A DNA stretch of 64,000 bases from Algoriphagus algorifonticola. Lineage in GTDB: Bacteria > Bacteroidota > Bacteroidia > Cytophagales > Cyclobacteriaceae. Both the position numbers and the translations under genes were made by a program. Below are positions 9,301 through 17,565 of the stretch, piece by piece. The stretch spans positions 1 to 64,000 of the forward strand of contig NZ_VLOG01000040.1 of the NCBI RefSeq assembly GCF_007655305.1. Reading direction: 5' to 3'. The notes under the pieces were generated by a model, which saw only the letters and a list, made by a program, of their open reading frames with translations, ran no database searches and had not been told where the DNA came from. The first letter of the stretch is position 1. Each line of letters begins with the position of its first letter.

Positions 9301-12300
9301 TTGATGGAGAGTTAATTTGTATTGGTTCTTCAGGACCTAACAATTCGACAGTTTCAGAATAGGTACATCCCAAATCATTCCGAACTTCAATTGAATAAGT
9401 TCCTGGACTCAAGTTTTGGAAGTTCAAACCTGAACCAAACGCGCCTCCATTAAAACTCACCTCGTAAACCCCATTTCCACCAGAAGGAAGTACTGATATA
9501 GAACCATCATTAGCTCCAAAACATACTACGTTTTCAATATCAATATCAGCTGTTACAGGAGGATAAACCTTCACCTCAGCCATTTCAAAGAATGCGCAAA
9601 TGCCTGGACCTGATACTCTCAAATAATAGATATAATCACCTGCAGGTAGATTTTGAATACTTAATTCACCATTCGAATTAATTTGGAAAATCAATCCGTT
9701 TGCGTCAGGATTTGGACTTGAGTTAATTGGTTGTGAAGTATCTGGGGTTTTATACCAAGTAAGTTGAGGCTGAACACCAGCAGGAATTTCTAAATCTGGG
9801 GTTAAACTTACTATTTGTCCTACGCAAATTTCCTCAGAAATTGGCGTTGAATTTATTTGAACCCCATCATTATTGACTAAAGTAACGAAATCAATCTCAG
9901 TCAGTGAGCAATTATTCTGATCTACTACTTCAATGGAGTAATCTCCCGGTGCTAAATTGGTTAATGTATATTCTTGACCATTTTGAGTAAAACTATAGGT
10001 AGAAATATTCTGACCATTTATTTCAATTGAATAATCTGGCGTACCACCCTGAACAGCAAACGAAAATTCTCCATTTGAGTCGCCACAGCTTGGATCTGTA
10101 CTGTTAATAAAGTTAACAGCTAATGGTTCAGGCTGAACAATCTCCAACTCATATAGCTCAAAACAACCATTTGAGTCTTCAACTCTCACCTCATAAATCC
10201 CGGCAGCTAAATTTGAAAAATTACCAGTTTGATTAGATTCACCCGTGTTAATTGTATAAGTATAGCCTGCAGGGTCACCGATCAGACTAATTCTTCCATC
10301 ATTTGACTCAAAACAGCTCAACGGGGATACATCAAAATCTTTTTGAGGCAATGGATTTACAATGATAGATCCTGGAATCATTGGCCCTTGACAAACTCCA
10401 TCCCCACTTACTTGAAGTAGCAGTTGGTATGGAGAATCATTGGAAGAAAGTCCTGTTAAACTTATTTCTCCATTACTCGAAATTGAAACTTGAGCTCCAA
10501 AAAGCTCCTGACCATTCGAGATTTCAGTAGTGTCTCCTGTATCATTCAAATAAAACCAGGCGAATACAGGAGAAGAGCCAGCTAAATTTATAATCTCAGG
10601 AATTAAAACTGCTGAGTTTGGATTTCTGGTTGTAGGATCAATTTCACAAATTTCGGAATCAATTACTCCAAATTCCGGTATTTCGTCAGCATCAATAATA
10701 ATTGTTTCCTCTTTAGTACAACCTTTCGAATCCTCAATTAAGACTATATAGGACTTAGGCGCTAAGTCAGTTAGAATCGCTGTAGCGCCAGGGTTGGCAA
10801 GGTCACCTCCTGTTATTTCGGCTCCATCCAAAAATAGTTTGTAAGGAGCAGTTCCTCCAGAAATTTCTAATTCTATAGATCCATTGTCTAAATTACATGA
10901 GGCATTGAATCCAGAGATTTGAGTGAAAATCAATTCCTCTGGCTGATCTATTATCACTTCGAATACATCCAAGCAATTAGTTTGAGTATTTGTGACTTGG
11001 ATCGAATAAGTTCCGGCTGACAGGTTAGTAAAAGTACCTGAGGTATTGGACTCTCCTGAATTAAGTAGCTGATAAGCATAGTCATTGGACTCTCCTGCCG
11101 ATACAAATATCTCACCATCTGTTCCATTGAAACAACTCGGTATCGTGGAAGAGAATTCTGGATTTGGGAGGGGGTTTACAATCAATTCCACAGAAATCTT
11201 TGGTCCAGAGCATACCTTATCGCCTGTAACCTCCAATAAAAACGTATAAGGATTGGAAGAAGCTGGAACTCCAGTTAAAGAAAGGTTTCCATTAGAATCT
11301 ATCGAGGAACTACCACCGAAAACAGCATCTCCTGAATTTACTTGAACTTCATTCCCATTTTGATCTAGGTAAAACCAGGTAAATACCGGTGAAGAAGAGG
11401 CTAATTCTACTATGACAGGTGATAAAACTGCCGTATTAGGATTCCCCGAAGCTGGGTCAGACTCACATATGATTGAACCTGTTGCAGAGAACTCTGCAAA
11501 TGGGTCGGCTTGAATTACAAAATCCTGTGTAACCTGACAACCTTCTGAGTCTGTCACCACGATTTGATGGTTACCACTTGCTAAGTCGGTTAATTGGATA
11601 GTAATTCCTGAAGAGGACAAATCAAATCCTGATATGGAATTCCCATCTAATATTAGCGTATAAGCAGGAGTTCCACCTTCAATAAAAATAGTTGCTATAC
11701 CATTATCCTCACCACAGAAGGTATTTTCCAAACTTGATAATGCTACATTTAATACCGGTGCTTGGTCAAGAGTAAACGGAATAGAACTTACACAACCTGT
11801 GGTTTTATTTCTTACAGTTGCAGTATACGAGCCAGCAGTTAGGCCTGTAAAAGAAGGATCATTTTGGAAATTAGTCAGCCCATCAATTTGAAATTCAAAA
11901 TCAGCGATATTTCCATTCAGTACACCAATAGTTACTGCTCCATCATTTCCTCCAAAACATGATATATTTTGGAGACTCGTAATTTCTGGTTCAGGAAGAT
12001 CAAATATTTCGAAATTGACTGGGATTCTAGGTAGATTACAGGATTCTGGCCCTGACATCTCTAGATATAAAGTATAAACACCCCCGGATAGATTTGAAAT
12101 CGTCAAATCACCGGTTTGCGTTTCATAGAAATAATCCATCCCCCCAGGGCCTGTACCATTTGGTATTAGTGAACCTCCAGTCTCTTGGGTATACCAATTA
12201 AAAATTGGGGTGGCAGTGGCTTGAATCTCAAAGAAATCAAACGTGACATCTAAGAAATAGCTATTATCACTTTCACAAATTGAGGGAGGAGTATTTACTG

Positions 12301-15052
12301 AAAAAATTGGCTTGGTGATGTCATCAAGCGAGAAACTCAAAGTTACCAAACAAGACCGGGCATCTCTAAATTCAATAGTATAAGGTGTATTTGGTGCTAA
12401 GCCATCAACTCTATACTCGGAAGTTGCATTATCAAAATTCAGTGAGCCAAATGGACCACCTGAAATTGAAATATCAGAAATATTATATGGAGTATTTCCT
12501 CCATTTATCTGGAATGTAAACTCTCCATTGTTTAATTCACATGTAGCAGGACTTCTGGAGATTTCAGTTAAAGTTAAGTCAGTATCCGGGCCCTGAACTA
12601 TCACTTCTATTGTTTCGAAGCAAGAAGGTGACTGAGAGGTCACTTCTACCTGATATGTTCCAGGCAATAGTCCTGCAAATTGGCCATCTGAATTTTGACC
12701 GAGTGTTGAAGTTCCTGATTCATCGAATAAAGTGAAAGTTCTCGGACCATTCCCCCCTGTAGCTGCTATAGCTATGGAGCCTATACCTTCTCTACACCAA
12801 TCTGGAACTGAGCTTTGAGTAAGCTGTATAGCGGGATGAACAATTACCGTCGCAGAAGTGGCGATATCGCCGATAAACGGGCAAAAATTAGGGGTACTCG
12901 GATTATCTTGAGGAGCAACTTCAACGAAAAATTCATATTGCTGGGTTGAGGCTCCATTAGCAGGCAATCCTGTCAATGTTAACACCCCCTGAACTACTGA
13001 AACTTGAACTGGTGCACCGCCAATTGTAACGGTAGTATTATCTAAAAGAGGACCAGTTCTATTAGCATTTTGGAACCATCTAAAATCAGCCTGAATATTA
13101 GATGGATTGTAAACTCCATCAATGAACGGAGTAAAACTTACGGGTTGAAACTCACAAATCACTTCATTTTCAGAAGTCAACTCTATTGGAGTGCCCAGTT
13201 CCTGATCAACCACTATTGGGACATCCAGATAACACCCACCACCATCGGAAGGATTCCAAACTTGAAGTGTATAAGTACCAATATTAATACCTGTGATATC
13301 AAATACGCCAACTCCTGTGCTTGAGTCAAAACTTACATTCGCCCCTGATTTGCCCAAACTTACTTCAGGACCAGTACTTGGCTGCCACAACCACTGATAA
13401 TCAAATCCGGGAACTAAATTTCCAACTGTAACATCAAATATTCTTCCATTACTTTGGCCATCACAGGTTGGATATTCTAAATCTCCTCTATCTATTTCTT
13501 CTGGAAATGGATTGGAAATTACAGTAACCGTTTTTCCGAAAGATGTTAATCCATAGTTGTCAATTACTTGGTAATAAACCTGAGCTTCCCCTACAAATCC
13601 AGGCTCCGGCACAAAATTAATCGCTGCTTTTATCCTATCTTGATCATTTTCGAGATCAACATTTTCATCTAAAACGACAGTGAAAGTACCTTTTCCAGGA
13701 ATTGTTACAGAATTGTTCGCCGGGTTACATTTCTCTATACATACATCCGAAGCCCCACAATTATTGACATCAGGATCGCCACCTGTAGGCGGGCTGTTAT
13801 CAGGTGTTCCCGGATCAGTTTCAAAAAGCTGAACACACCTCACGAAAGAGTTTTCAGAAGTTAAAGTAACATCAAACTCAAATAAGTTTTCTTCGTCCTT
13901 ACAAATCTCGGCTCTTTGATCAATAATTTCAGGAATTGGAATCGCCAAGTAATCAGATACTTCGACTGTTACATTTCTGATCTCGTGAAAATTGGTTTGT
14001 CCTCCAGTAGAGGCCGCGAATCCAATCTTGAGGTTATCAGGAGCAGGGAAATTATAAGGAACATTAGTAATAATTGGCTCAATCCTTCTGAATCCATTTT
14101 CAGTAACCAAAAGATCTACTGATAATAAATAGGTTCCAGATCCTGTTGGTGCCAAGTTCACAAACACCTTTCTATACCCATCCAAATTACAGTCCACTAC
14201 CTTTACTGGTGAAGCTAAGGAAAACCTTCTTGAAATATCCGCAACATTGGGATAGAGATAAGCGGAAGGAGGCAACACTACTGCTGGACTAGGCTCATTA
14301 TCAGGCCCATGTAATACCCTTTTCCCTGCAATGAAACGATAATTGTCTGACTCTGGACCTCTAACTGCTATTGATTGAAAATATTCCTTATTCGGAGGAA
14401 TAAAGGAAAGATTAATCGGGGCAGCATTGGGATTGTCAAAACTACCCAATCTACCTTCCATATTATTACCCCAGTTTTTGAAAGCATCTAACCCTAAGCC
14501 CAAATACCCACCTTTCAACCCAGGTAAATTTACAGGAGCAGGAATGATATCAGTTGCATTTATTGGCGCATAACCCAAAGAACCTCCCCAACCTCCGATT
14601 TGGAAATCAGCCGCTGAAATATTTCCATCAAACAAAAAGACTGATATACCGTCAGCTCCAGAGCCACCATACATGAAATATTCAAATGAAAATTTCAAAC
14701 CATAGGCAGATGAAAAAGGCAAATCCACAAAAACATAGCCCCTTTGATCGGTGTTATTGTTAGTCAATCGTAGAAAACCCTGACCCTCGGGATTTTCACC
14801 ATTTGCAGCGGTGAGAATGGGATTAGTTGGACTACCACCCAATACGGTGTTTTGCCTAAAAGTTGAATTTGTAAATGGTTCGCAATAAGGAAACCCGTCC
14901 CTAGGTATTACCACCTGGGCTTCGGATACTGTATTCAATGCTAAAAAAAAGATTATAAAAACATATAAGAATCTAACATATAGACACTTATTGGACAAAA
15001 AAGACAATGTCCAAAGCCAATTACTTACTTTTATATGATCTCTACGCAACAC
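6356..15052 (-). CDS. Giant secreted repeat protein, lectin-like N-terminus, SprB-type repeats, PKD, T9SS type B sorting domain
   Basis: A 2,898-residue surface or secreted protein, probably an adhesin. Order: a signal peptide (hydrophobic VFIIFFLAL, cleavage near residue 46); an L-type lectin-like beta-sandwich at about 50-370 (GADGISVFLFDG motif); a linker with a Cys-rich insertion; then from about 520 to 2,640 a long tandem array mixing about 15 SprB-like units (CFGxNDG or CxLDNG, then LxxGxYxIxVxD) with about 8 Ig-like units starting ICE/ICV and containing FTWY; a PKD domain at about 2,720-2,800 (WNWDFGDG); and a type B sorting domain at about 2,805-2,898 (PTAFTPDRADGKN, then WGELIYE, WDGYFKG and PNGNYVF). 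It begins with GTG at 15052; TTG codons further in are alternatives. A promoter-like site lies about 40 nt upstream. Its stop overlaps the neuB start. Role in adhesion or gliding is inferred from family. Confidence 0.9.
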   Translation of the reverse strand: MLRRDHIKVSNWLWTLSFLSNKCLYVRFLYVFIIFFLALNTVSEAQVVIPRDGFPYCEPFTNSTFRQNTVLGGSPTNPILTAANGENPEGQGFLRLTNNNTDQRGYVFVDLPFSSAYGLKFSFEYFMYGGSGADGISVFLFDGNISAADFQIGGWGGSLGYAPINATDIIPAPVNLPGLKGGYLGLGLDAFKNWGNNMEGRLGSFDNPNAAPINLSFIPPNKEYFQSIAVRGPESDNYRFIAGKRVLHGPDNEPSPAVVLPPSAYLYPNVADISRRFSLASPVKVVDCNLDGYRKVFVNLAPTGSGTYLLSVDLLVTENGFRRIEPIITNVPYNFPAPDNLKIGFAASTGGQTNFHEIRNVTVEVSDYLAIPIPEIIDQRAEICKDEENLFEFDVTLTSENSFVRCVQLFETDPGTPDNSPPTGGDPDVNNCGASDVCIEKCNPANNSVTIPGKGTFTVVLDENVDLENDQDRIKAAINFVPEPGFVGEAQVYYQVIDNYGLTSFGKTVTVISNPFPEEIDRGDLEYPTCDGQSNGRIFDVTVGNLVPGFDYQWLWQPSTGPEVSLGKSGANVSFDSSTGVGVFDITGINIGTYTLQVWNPSDGGGCYLDVPIVVDQELGTPIELTSENEVICEFQPVSFTPFIDGVYNPSNIQADFRWFQNANRTGPLLDNTTVTIGGAPVQVSVVQGVLTLTGLPANGASTQQYEFFVEVAPQDNPSTPNFCPFIGDIATSATVIVHPAIQLTQSSVPDWCREGIGSIAIAATGGNGPRTFTLFDESGTSTLGQNSDGQFAGLLPGTYQVEVTSQSPSCFETIEVIVQGPDTDLTLTEISRSPATCELNNGEFTFQINGGNTPYNISDISISGGPFGSLNFDNATSEYRVDGLAPNTPYTIEFRDARSCLVTLSFSLDDITKPIFSVNTPPSICESDNSYFLDVTFDFFEIQATATPIFNWYTQETGGSLIPNGTGPGGMDYFYETQTGDLTISNLSGGVYTLYLEMSGPESCNLPRIPVNFEIFDLPEPEITSLQNISCFGGNDGAVTIGVLNGNIADFEFQIDGLTNFQNDPSFTGLTAGSYTATVRNKTTGCVSSIPFTLDQAPVLNVALSSLENTFCGEDNGIATIFIEGGTPAYTLILDGNSISGFDLSSSGITIQLTDLASGNHQIVVTDSEGCQVTQDFVIQADPFAEFSATGSIICESDPASGNPNTAVLSPVIVELASSSPVFTWFYLDQNGNEVQVNSGDAVFGGSSSIDSNGNLSLTGVPASSNPYTFLLEVTGDKVCSGPKISVELIVNPLPNPEFSSTIPSCFNGTDGEIFVSAGESNDYAYQLLNSGESNTSGTFTNLSAGTYSIQVTNTQTNCLDVFEVIIDQPEELIFTQISGFNASCNLDNGSIELEISGGTAPYKLFLDGAEITGGDLANPGATAILTDLAPKSYIVLIEDSKGCTKEETIIIDADEIPEFGVIDSEICEIDPTTRNPNSAVLIPEIINLAGSSPVFAWFYLNDTGDTTEISNGQELFGAQVSISSNGEISLTGLSSNDSPYQLLLQVSGDGVCQGPMIPGSIIVNPLPQKDFDVSPLSCFESNDGRISLIGDPAGYTYTINTGESNQTGNFSNLAAGIYEVRVEDSNGCFELYELEIVQPEPLAVNFINSTDPSCGDSNGEFSFAVQGGTPDYSIEINGQNISTYSFTQNGQEYTLTNLAPGDYSIEVVDQNNCSLTEIDFVTLVNNDGVQINSTPISEEICVGQIVSLTPDLEIPAGVQPQLTWYKTPDTSQPINSSPNPDANGLIFQINSNGELSIQNLPAGDYIYYLRVSGPGICAFFEMAEVKVYPPVTADIDIENVVCFGANDGSISVLPSGGNGVYEVSFNGGAFGSGLNFQNLSPGTYSIEVRNDLGCTYSETVELLGPEEPIQINSPSIVRASCDLDNGSISGLEISGGWGSFQIEWRAGSINGQILQGTESGISDLAPGTYYLIVQDAEGCEEIFEFIIERSSDPVYQLVPPINSCVGNDVSIRPIHLAPDPSLPPASATEVRWYKQPNQNGLIENGQDPSNSNVSYTINDSDWLNPELIISGLPAGDYSYYFFVVCTGQEIKVDLSIYETPSVELEVSPVTCFGDTNGKVTVTSGDLPDYTYSLDGGSVMDKNQLESLNLVAGDYELEIFTPANCSQLIEFTVEGPSSALTASPLTGLDPGCGSANGKLFVTVTGGWAPYQIDLIKNGSQNQSISSQDGKVEINGLTIGDYSIRITDSEGCQFDTNLLTLVDGPTQILVDDVEICSDQNATLIPELDPNGTSVNFTWYFDSNLSQPITSSPNSAPNGLTYQYNSSNGILNVSGFADANASLTYYVTVSGGDVCEGFVGSGTIQVSEIPNATYTVIDEVCFGDGGRITVNPSGSTGPYTYSLNGGDFVDDNIFEVAAGTYSIEVMSATGCSVILSDILVNGPQAAIAVDNPEIDSPTCGLDNGIVRFELSGGYTPYTVYYQKSGDPENSLSVASEGIVSITGLGLGDYQIRIVDDSGCEFSLPQSIEVTEIPTEITVEDQRICEGQQAILSPRVPQNILDEEFTWFFDSNGTQPISNGSSGGVTYSISSNGELRVDGLRERSTPYTYYVNVSGTGICGIEPKPVQVFVSRIPDLRVSNPSVVCDPQGTVDLTQYIEGFNPAIYDYDILSPSGAAMQISDIDNVNQSGDYRVRSSTKGSGCWNEPQRIRVIIADELVVADFDFEVELFNGQLVSQDSLQIFENILFNNLSKGKVIIWNWDFGDGNSSSEINPTHFYEEAGTYLIRLTVIDEFGCSSVYEQTIQVSDEFWVEVPTAFTPDRADGKNNFFKPVFRGIASMEFYIFTTWGELIYETSSLEAQGWDGYFKGRPAPNGNYVFRGKFTSRSGEVVHKSGVFILIR

Positions 15053-15091
15053 GCCTGAAGAATTCTACACTTTGTAAATCTTGGAATAAAT

Positions 15092-15121
15092 CAAATATAC
15101 GAATTGAACTACCAGCACCAA
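15092..15121 (-). promoter_or_regulatory. Bacteroidota-type promoter for the adhesin-neuBCA operon
   Basis: On the minus strand TTG (15121-15119) is followed after 19 nt by TATATTTG (15099-15092), an exact match to the Bacteroidota primary-sigma consensus TTG-N19..21-TAnnTTTG. The predicted transcription start would lie roughly 30 nt before the GTG start at 15052. Prediction only. Confidence 0.5.
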
Positions 15122-15331
15122 GAAATCTGGATCAATGAAGCATATTTCATACCAAGAATTTAGCATTCATATTTAAGGAACAAATTATTCTGATTTTGCA
15201 AAAAATACATGTAGCAGTAATTTAAAGGACTTTTAAAGCTCCTCGAAACAGATCATAAGCTAAAGATAGGCTAAGTTGATTTTTACACTTGCCCCAATGC
15301 CAAATTATTTTTTAAAATAGAACTTATAATA

Positions 15332-15346
15332 CTTTGATAATCAAAG
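15332..15346. repeat. 15-nt palindrome CTTTGATAATCAAAG
   Basis: Arms CTTTGAT and ATCAAAG flank a single central base. It sits between the stop of the upstream gene and the promoter-like site of the giant gene. It could be a regulator-binding site or part of a weak terminator; no T-run follows. Confidence 0.3.
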
Positions 15347-15368
15347 AGTAATGCTATACGAATTGTCA

Positions 15369-15384
15369 AATTTAGGTCTAAATT
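15369..15384. repeat. 16-nt palindrome AATTTAGGTCTAAATT
   Basis: Seven-base arms AATTTAG and CTAAATT flank a central GT. It lies 22 nt from the preceding palindrome at 15332-15346. The pair is unexplained by any gene. Confidence 0.3.
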
Positions 15385-15441
15385 AACAATGTCTCTGTTC
15401 TTATATTTAGAATTTCTACTTTAATTAAAAAATGGAAGAAA

Positions 15442-16296
15442 CTATGAATTATCGTCAGTTATAAGCTTAGGGCTTTGCTTATATTTTGGAATTGATGTGA
15501 AAGGAATATTGAATACAATATTTTTGATAATGCTGAGAAATTGCCTTAACCCAATCTTTCCTGCTCTATGCAAATAGATCAGCTGAGGATATTTACTATC
15601 GGGATATAAATCCTTTAATGGATTCCCAAACTGGGATGGGTCTCTATAACACTTGAAATTATTTCGCTTGACCAATAAGCTAAAAATGGATTGATCATGA
15701 CGATGCTCAACAAAGCAATCTATTCCCTGACTTGGGTGACTATCATCAATGTAAATCAAATTTTGAGAATATGACAACCACTCTTCTATTAACTTAACTG
15801 AGAGATCACTTTTTTTAATTAATATAAACCCCGCCAATCGCTGAAAGGAATCTTGAAATTGAGAAGATTCACAGTTCAATTCCTGAAAAACAAGTTGCTT
15901 GGTAAATGCCTTTTCTACATAGGGAAGCTCAAAGGAAATAACATCCTGGTCTAGATTTATACTTGAAATTAGGCGTCTGATATTTCGTTTAAAAACAGAC
16001 CCTGAATCAGAATAAAATAAGTACTGCCCATATTCTAATTTTTCTAATGTTTTTAAAATAACATAGGGTTTCCAGACCCAATACCCGCCTCCTCTGGATT
16101 TTTGAAAGTGATCTTGATTTTTTTCAACAAATTCAATCTCCAAATCTTCGAAACAATAAGAAATTACTTTATCGAATCCGCCAAGTAAAACACCTGAAAT
16201 GGAGTTAAAAATCTGGGCCGTCTTAAAATTACTATTTGAATAATTTACAAGGACAATTGGTACTTTGCTTTTGAAAAAGGATCTATATATTTTCAT
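15442..16296 (-). CDS. Probable glycosyltransferase of the RGGGYWxWKP family
   Basis: A 284-residue protein when started at the ATG at 16296; an in-frame GTG at 16362 would add 22 residues but gives an unlikely N-terminus. It begins with a beta-strand-like PIVLVNYSNS, followed by SRGGGYWVWKPYVIL and LFYSDSG, an acidic DxG metal-site-like motif. This combination is known from GT-A-like polysaccharide glycosyltransferases of unassigned family in capsule loci. A later segment has HRHDQSIFSLL, a conserved feature of these proteins. It is the last gene of the long transferase run. Substrate unknown. Confidence 0.65.
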   Translation of the reverse strand: MKIYRSFFKSKVPIVLVNYSNSNFKTAQIFNSISGVLLGGFDKVISYCFEDLEIEFVEKNQDHFQKSRGGGYWVWKPYVILKTLEKLEYGQYLFYSDSGSVFKRNIRRLISSINLDQDVISFELPYVEKAFTKQLVFQELNCESSQFQDSFQRLAGFILIKKSDLSVKLIEEWLSYSQNLIYIDDSHPSQGIDCFVEHRHDQSIFSLLVKRNNFKCYRDPSQFGNPLKDLYPDSKYPQLIYLHRAGKIGLRQFLSIIKNIVFNIPFTSIPKYKQSPKLITDDNS

Positions 16297-16507
16297 TAAA
16301 GGCTTTGTGAAGTAGCTTTTGTGAAAATCATGATGAATTTTGGCATGAGTGCCCAAACCCACCTATTCTATAAGTATAAAGCTAAAATTTAGAAGAATAC
16401 TGAAATAGATTAGCATTGACTGACACTTAGCAGGTCTTTTCTATTGAACTCTTGCAAAAAGAATAAAAAAAGTCCAACGGGTAAATAAATTATTGAATCC
16501 AAAAAAA

Positions 16508-17539
16508 TCAATCCGGGTCGCCCAATAAATTTATAAGAACCCGGTCGAGCTTTTTTAAATCAATTTTAAAATCGGCATACCCTGTCTGAGCACTTGTGGC
16601 TTCATTATCAGTATAATAATAATCATGGCCTAAAAATGAAGCAAGAGAGTAAAAGCTTTGACTTAAAACCCAAGAATCATTCTCATTTCGAAACTCTAAA
16701 ACCTTTCCATTCTTTGGCATATAGAGCATATTCACCAAACCTGCTCCATGGAGTCCTACCAATATTTTGGTTTCCATCATGATTTCAATTTGTTGTCTTA
16801 CAGTCAAATGCTCAAAATAGACGATTTCAAATCCTTTTCTCTTAAGTTTTTCAATTACTTGATCCTCATTAAGAACCTTTCTATGGGCAGCATTTTCTCT
16901 ACTGATATAGATTTTTCTACTTGCCTTCTTGACCGGGAAATTATTCCAGATTTTTTCTCTAAGTCTAAGAATTGCACTTTCCTGAAAGTCTATCACATAC
17001 CCTGCTTTATTAACTGTTATTAATTCCCCTACCACATAATTCACTTTTCTATCAAAGTAGAGGGGCTTAACACCCAGAATTTCCAAGCTTTCCTCCACAA
17101 ATTTTAGCCCTTTAAATTCTGAGGGTAATAAAACAGGATGGTCTTCCAAATATTCTAAACAGGAGATAAGTCTAGGGAGAGCTTCACTATTCCAGTGATA
17201 AAAATTCATGCTCCAGTTATCTATGATCCAAACACCTCTTTCTATATGCTTTGTTTTCCTTAGAAGCCCTAGTACTAGCCTTTTGAATTTTGCTCTAGGT
17301 TTTAATTTTAGTGCATGGGTTAACTGATCCAGAACTTTCAGTTTATAAATAATTGAATCAGTAACTAGAGACACATTTTTAAATATATATGCATCTACTT
17401 GATTGGCAACTCTTCTTTGAATATCTGAAAAGATTGCTGTGTCTTTTTCTTCCAAATTCACAGGAAGTTGAAGAAGATATTCAGTTTTTGGATAAACTGT
17501 ATGCCTTTCGAGGCTTGAATTTTTGGGCAGTAATCTCAT
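16508..17539 (-). CDS. GT61-family (DUF563) glycosyltransferase
   Basis: A 343-residue protein resembling GT61 capsular transferases. Supporting features are NWSMNFYHWNSEALPRL at about 126-142, YISRENAAHRKV at about 211 (the family's conserved basic YxxR segment), and VGLHGAGLVNMLYMP near 260, the hallmark GxHGAGLxN motif. It has no signal peptide or membrane segment and probably acts at the cytoplasmic face. It is followed after 145 nt by the unassigned transferase at 15442 and preceded by an FkbM-like methyltransferase gene. Sugar specificity is unknown. Confidence 0.8.
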   Translation of the reverse strand: MRLLPKNSSLERHTVYPKTEYLLQLPVNLEEKDTAIFSDIQRRVANQVDAYIFKNVSLVTDSIIYKLKVLDQLTHALKLKPRAKFKRLVLGLLRKTKHIERGVWIIDNWSMNFYHWNSEALPRLISCLEYLEDHPVLLPSEFKGLKFVEESLEILGVKPLYFDRKVNYVVGELITVNKAGYVIDFQESAILRLREKIWNNFPVKKASRKIYISRENAAHRKVLNEDQVIEKLKRKGFEIVYFEHLTVRQQIEIMMETKILVGLHGAGLVNMLYMPKNGKVLEFRNENDSWVLSQSFYSLASFLGHDYYYTDNEATSAQTGYADFKIDLKKLDRVLINLLGDPD

Positions 17540-17565
17540 TTAACCTAATTCAAAGATAGGTTTGA

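Larger units (their letters stand above)
15053..15441. other. Intergenic region upstream of the giant gene
   Basis: About 390 nt with no gene. It holds a promoter-like element close to the giant gene and two short palindromes nearer the preceding gene, described separately. I see no small ORF or RNA gene in it. Confidence 0.6.

Noticed and set aside
13070-13324. Plus-strand open frame of 84 codons within the giant gene.
   Set aside because: It is antisense to repeat domains with consistent coding on the minus strand and resembles no known protein.
6900-13490. CRISPR-like or tandem DNA repeats in the giant gene.
   Set aside because: Repetition is seen at the protein level with drifted DNA; there are no identical short repeats with regular unique spacers.
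16297-16362. GTG start at 16362 for the RGGGYW-family transferase.
   Set aside because: The added 22 residues are not typical of an N-terminus, whereas the ATG at 16296 leads into the first beta-strand.
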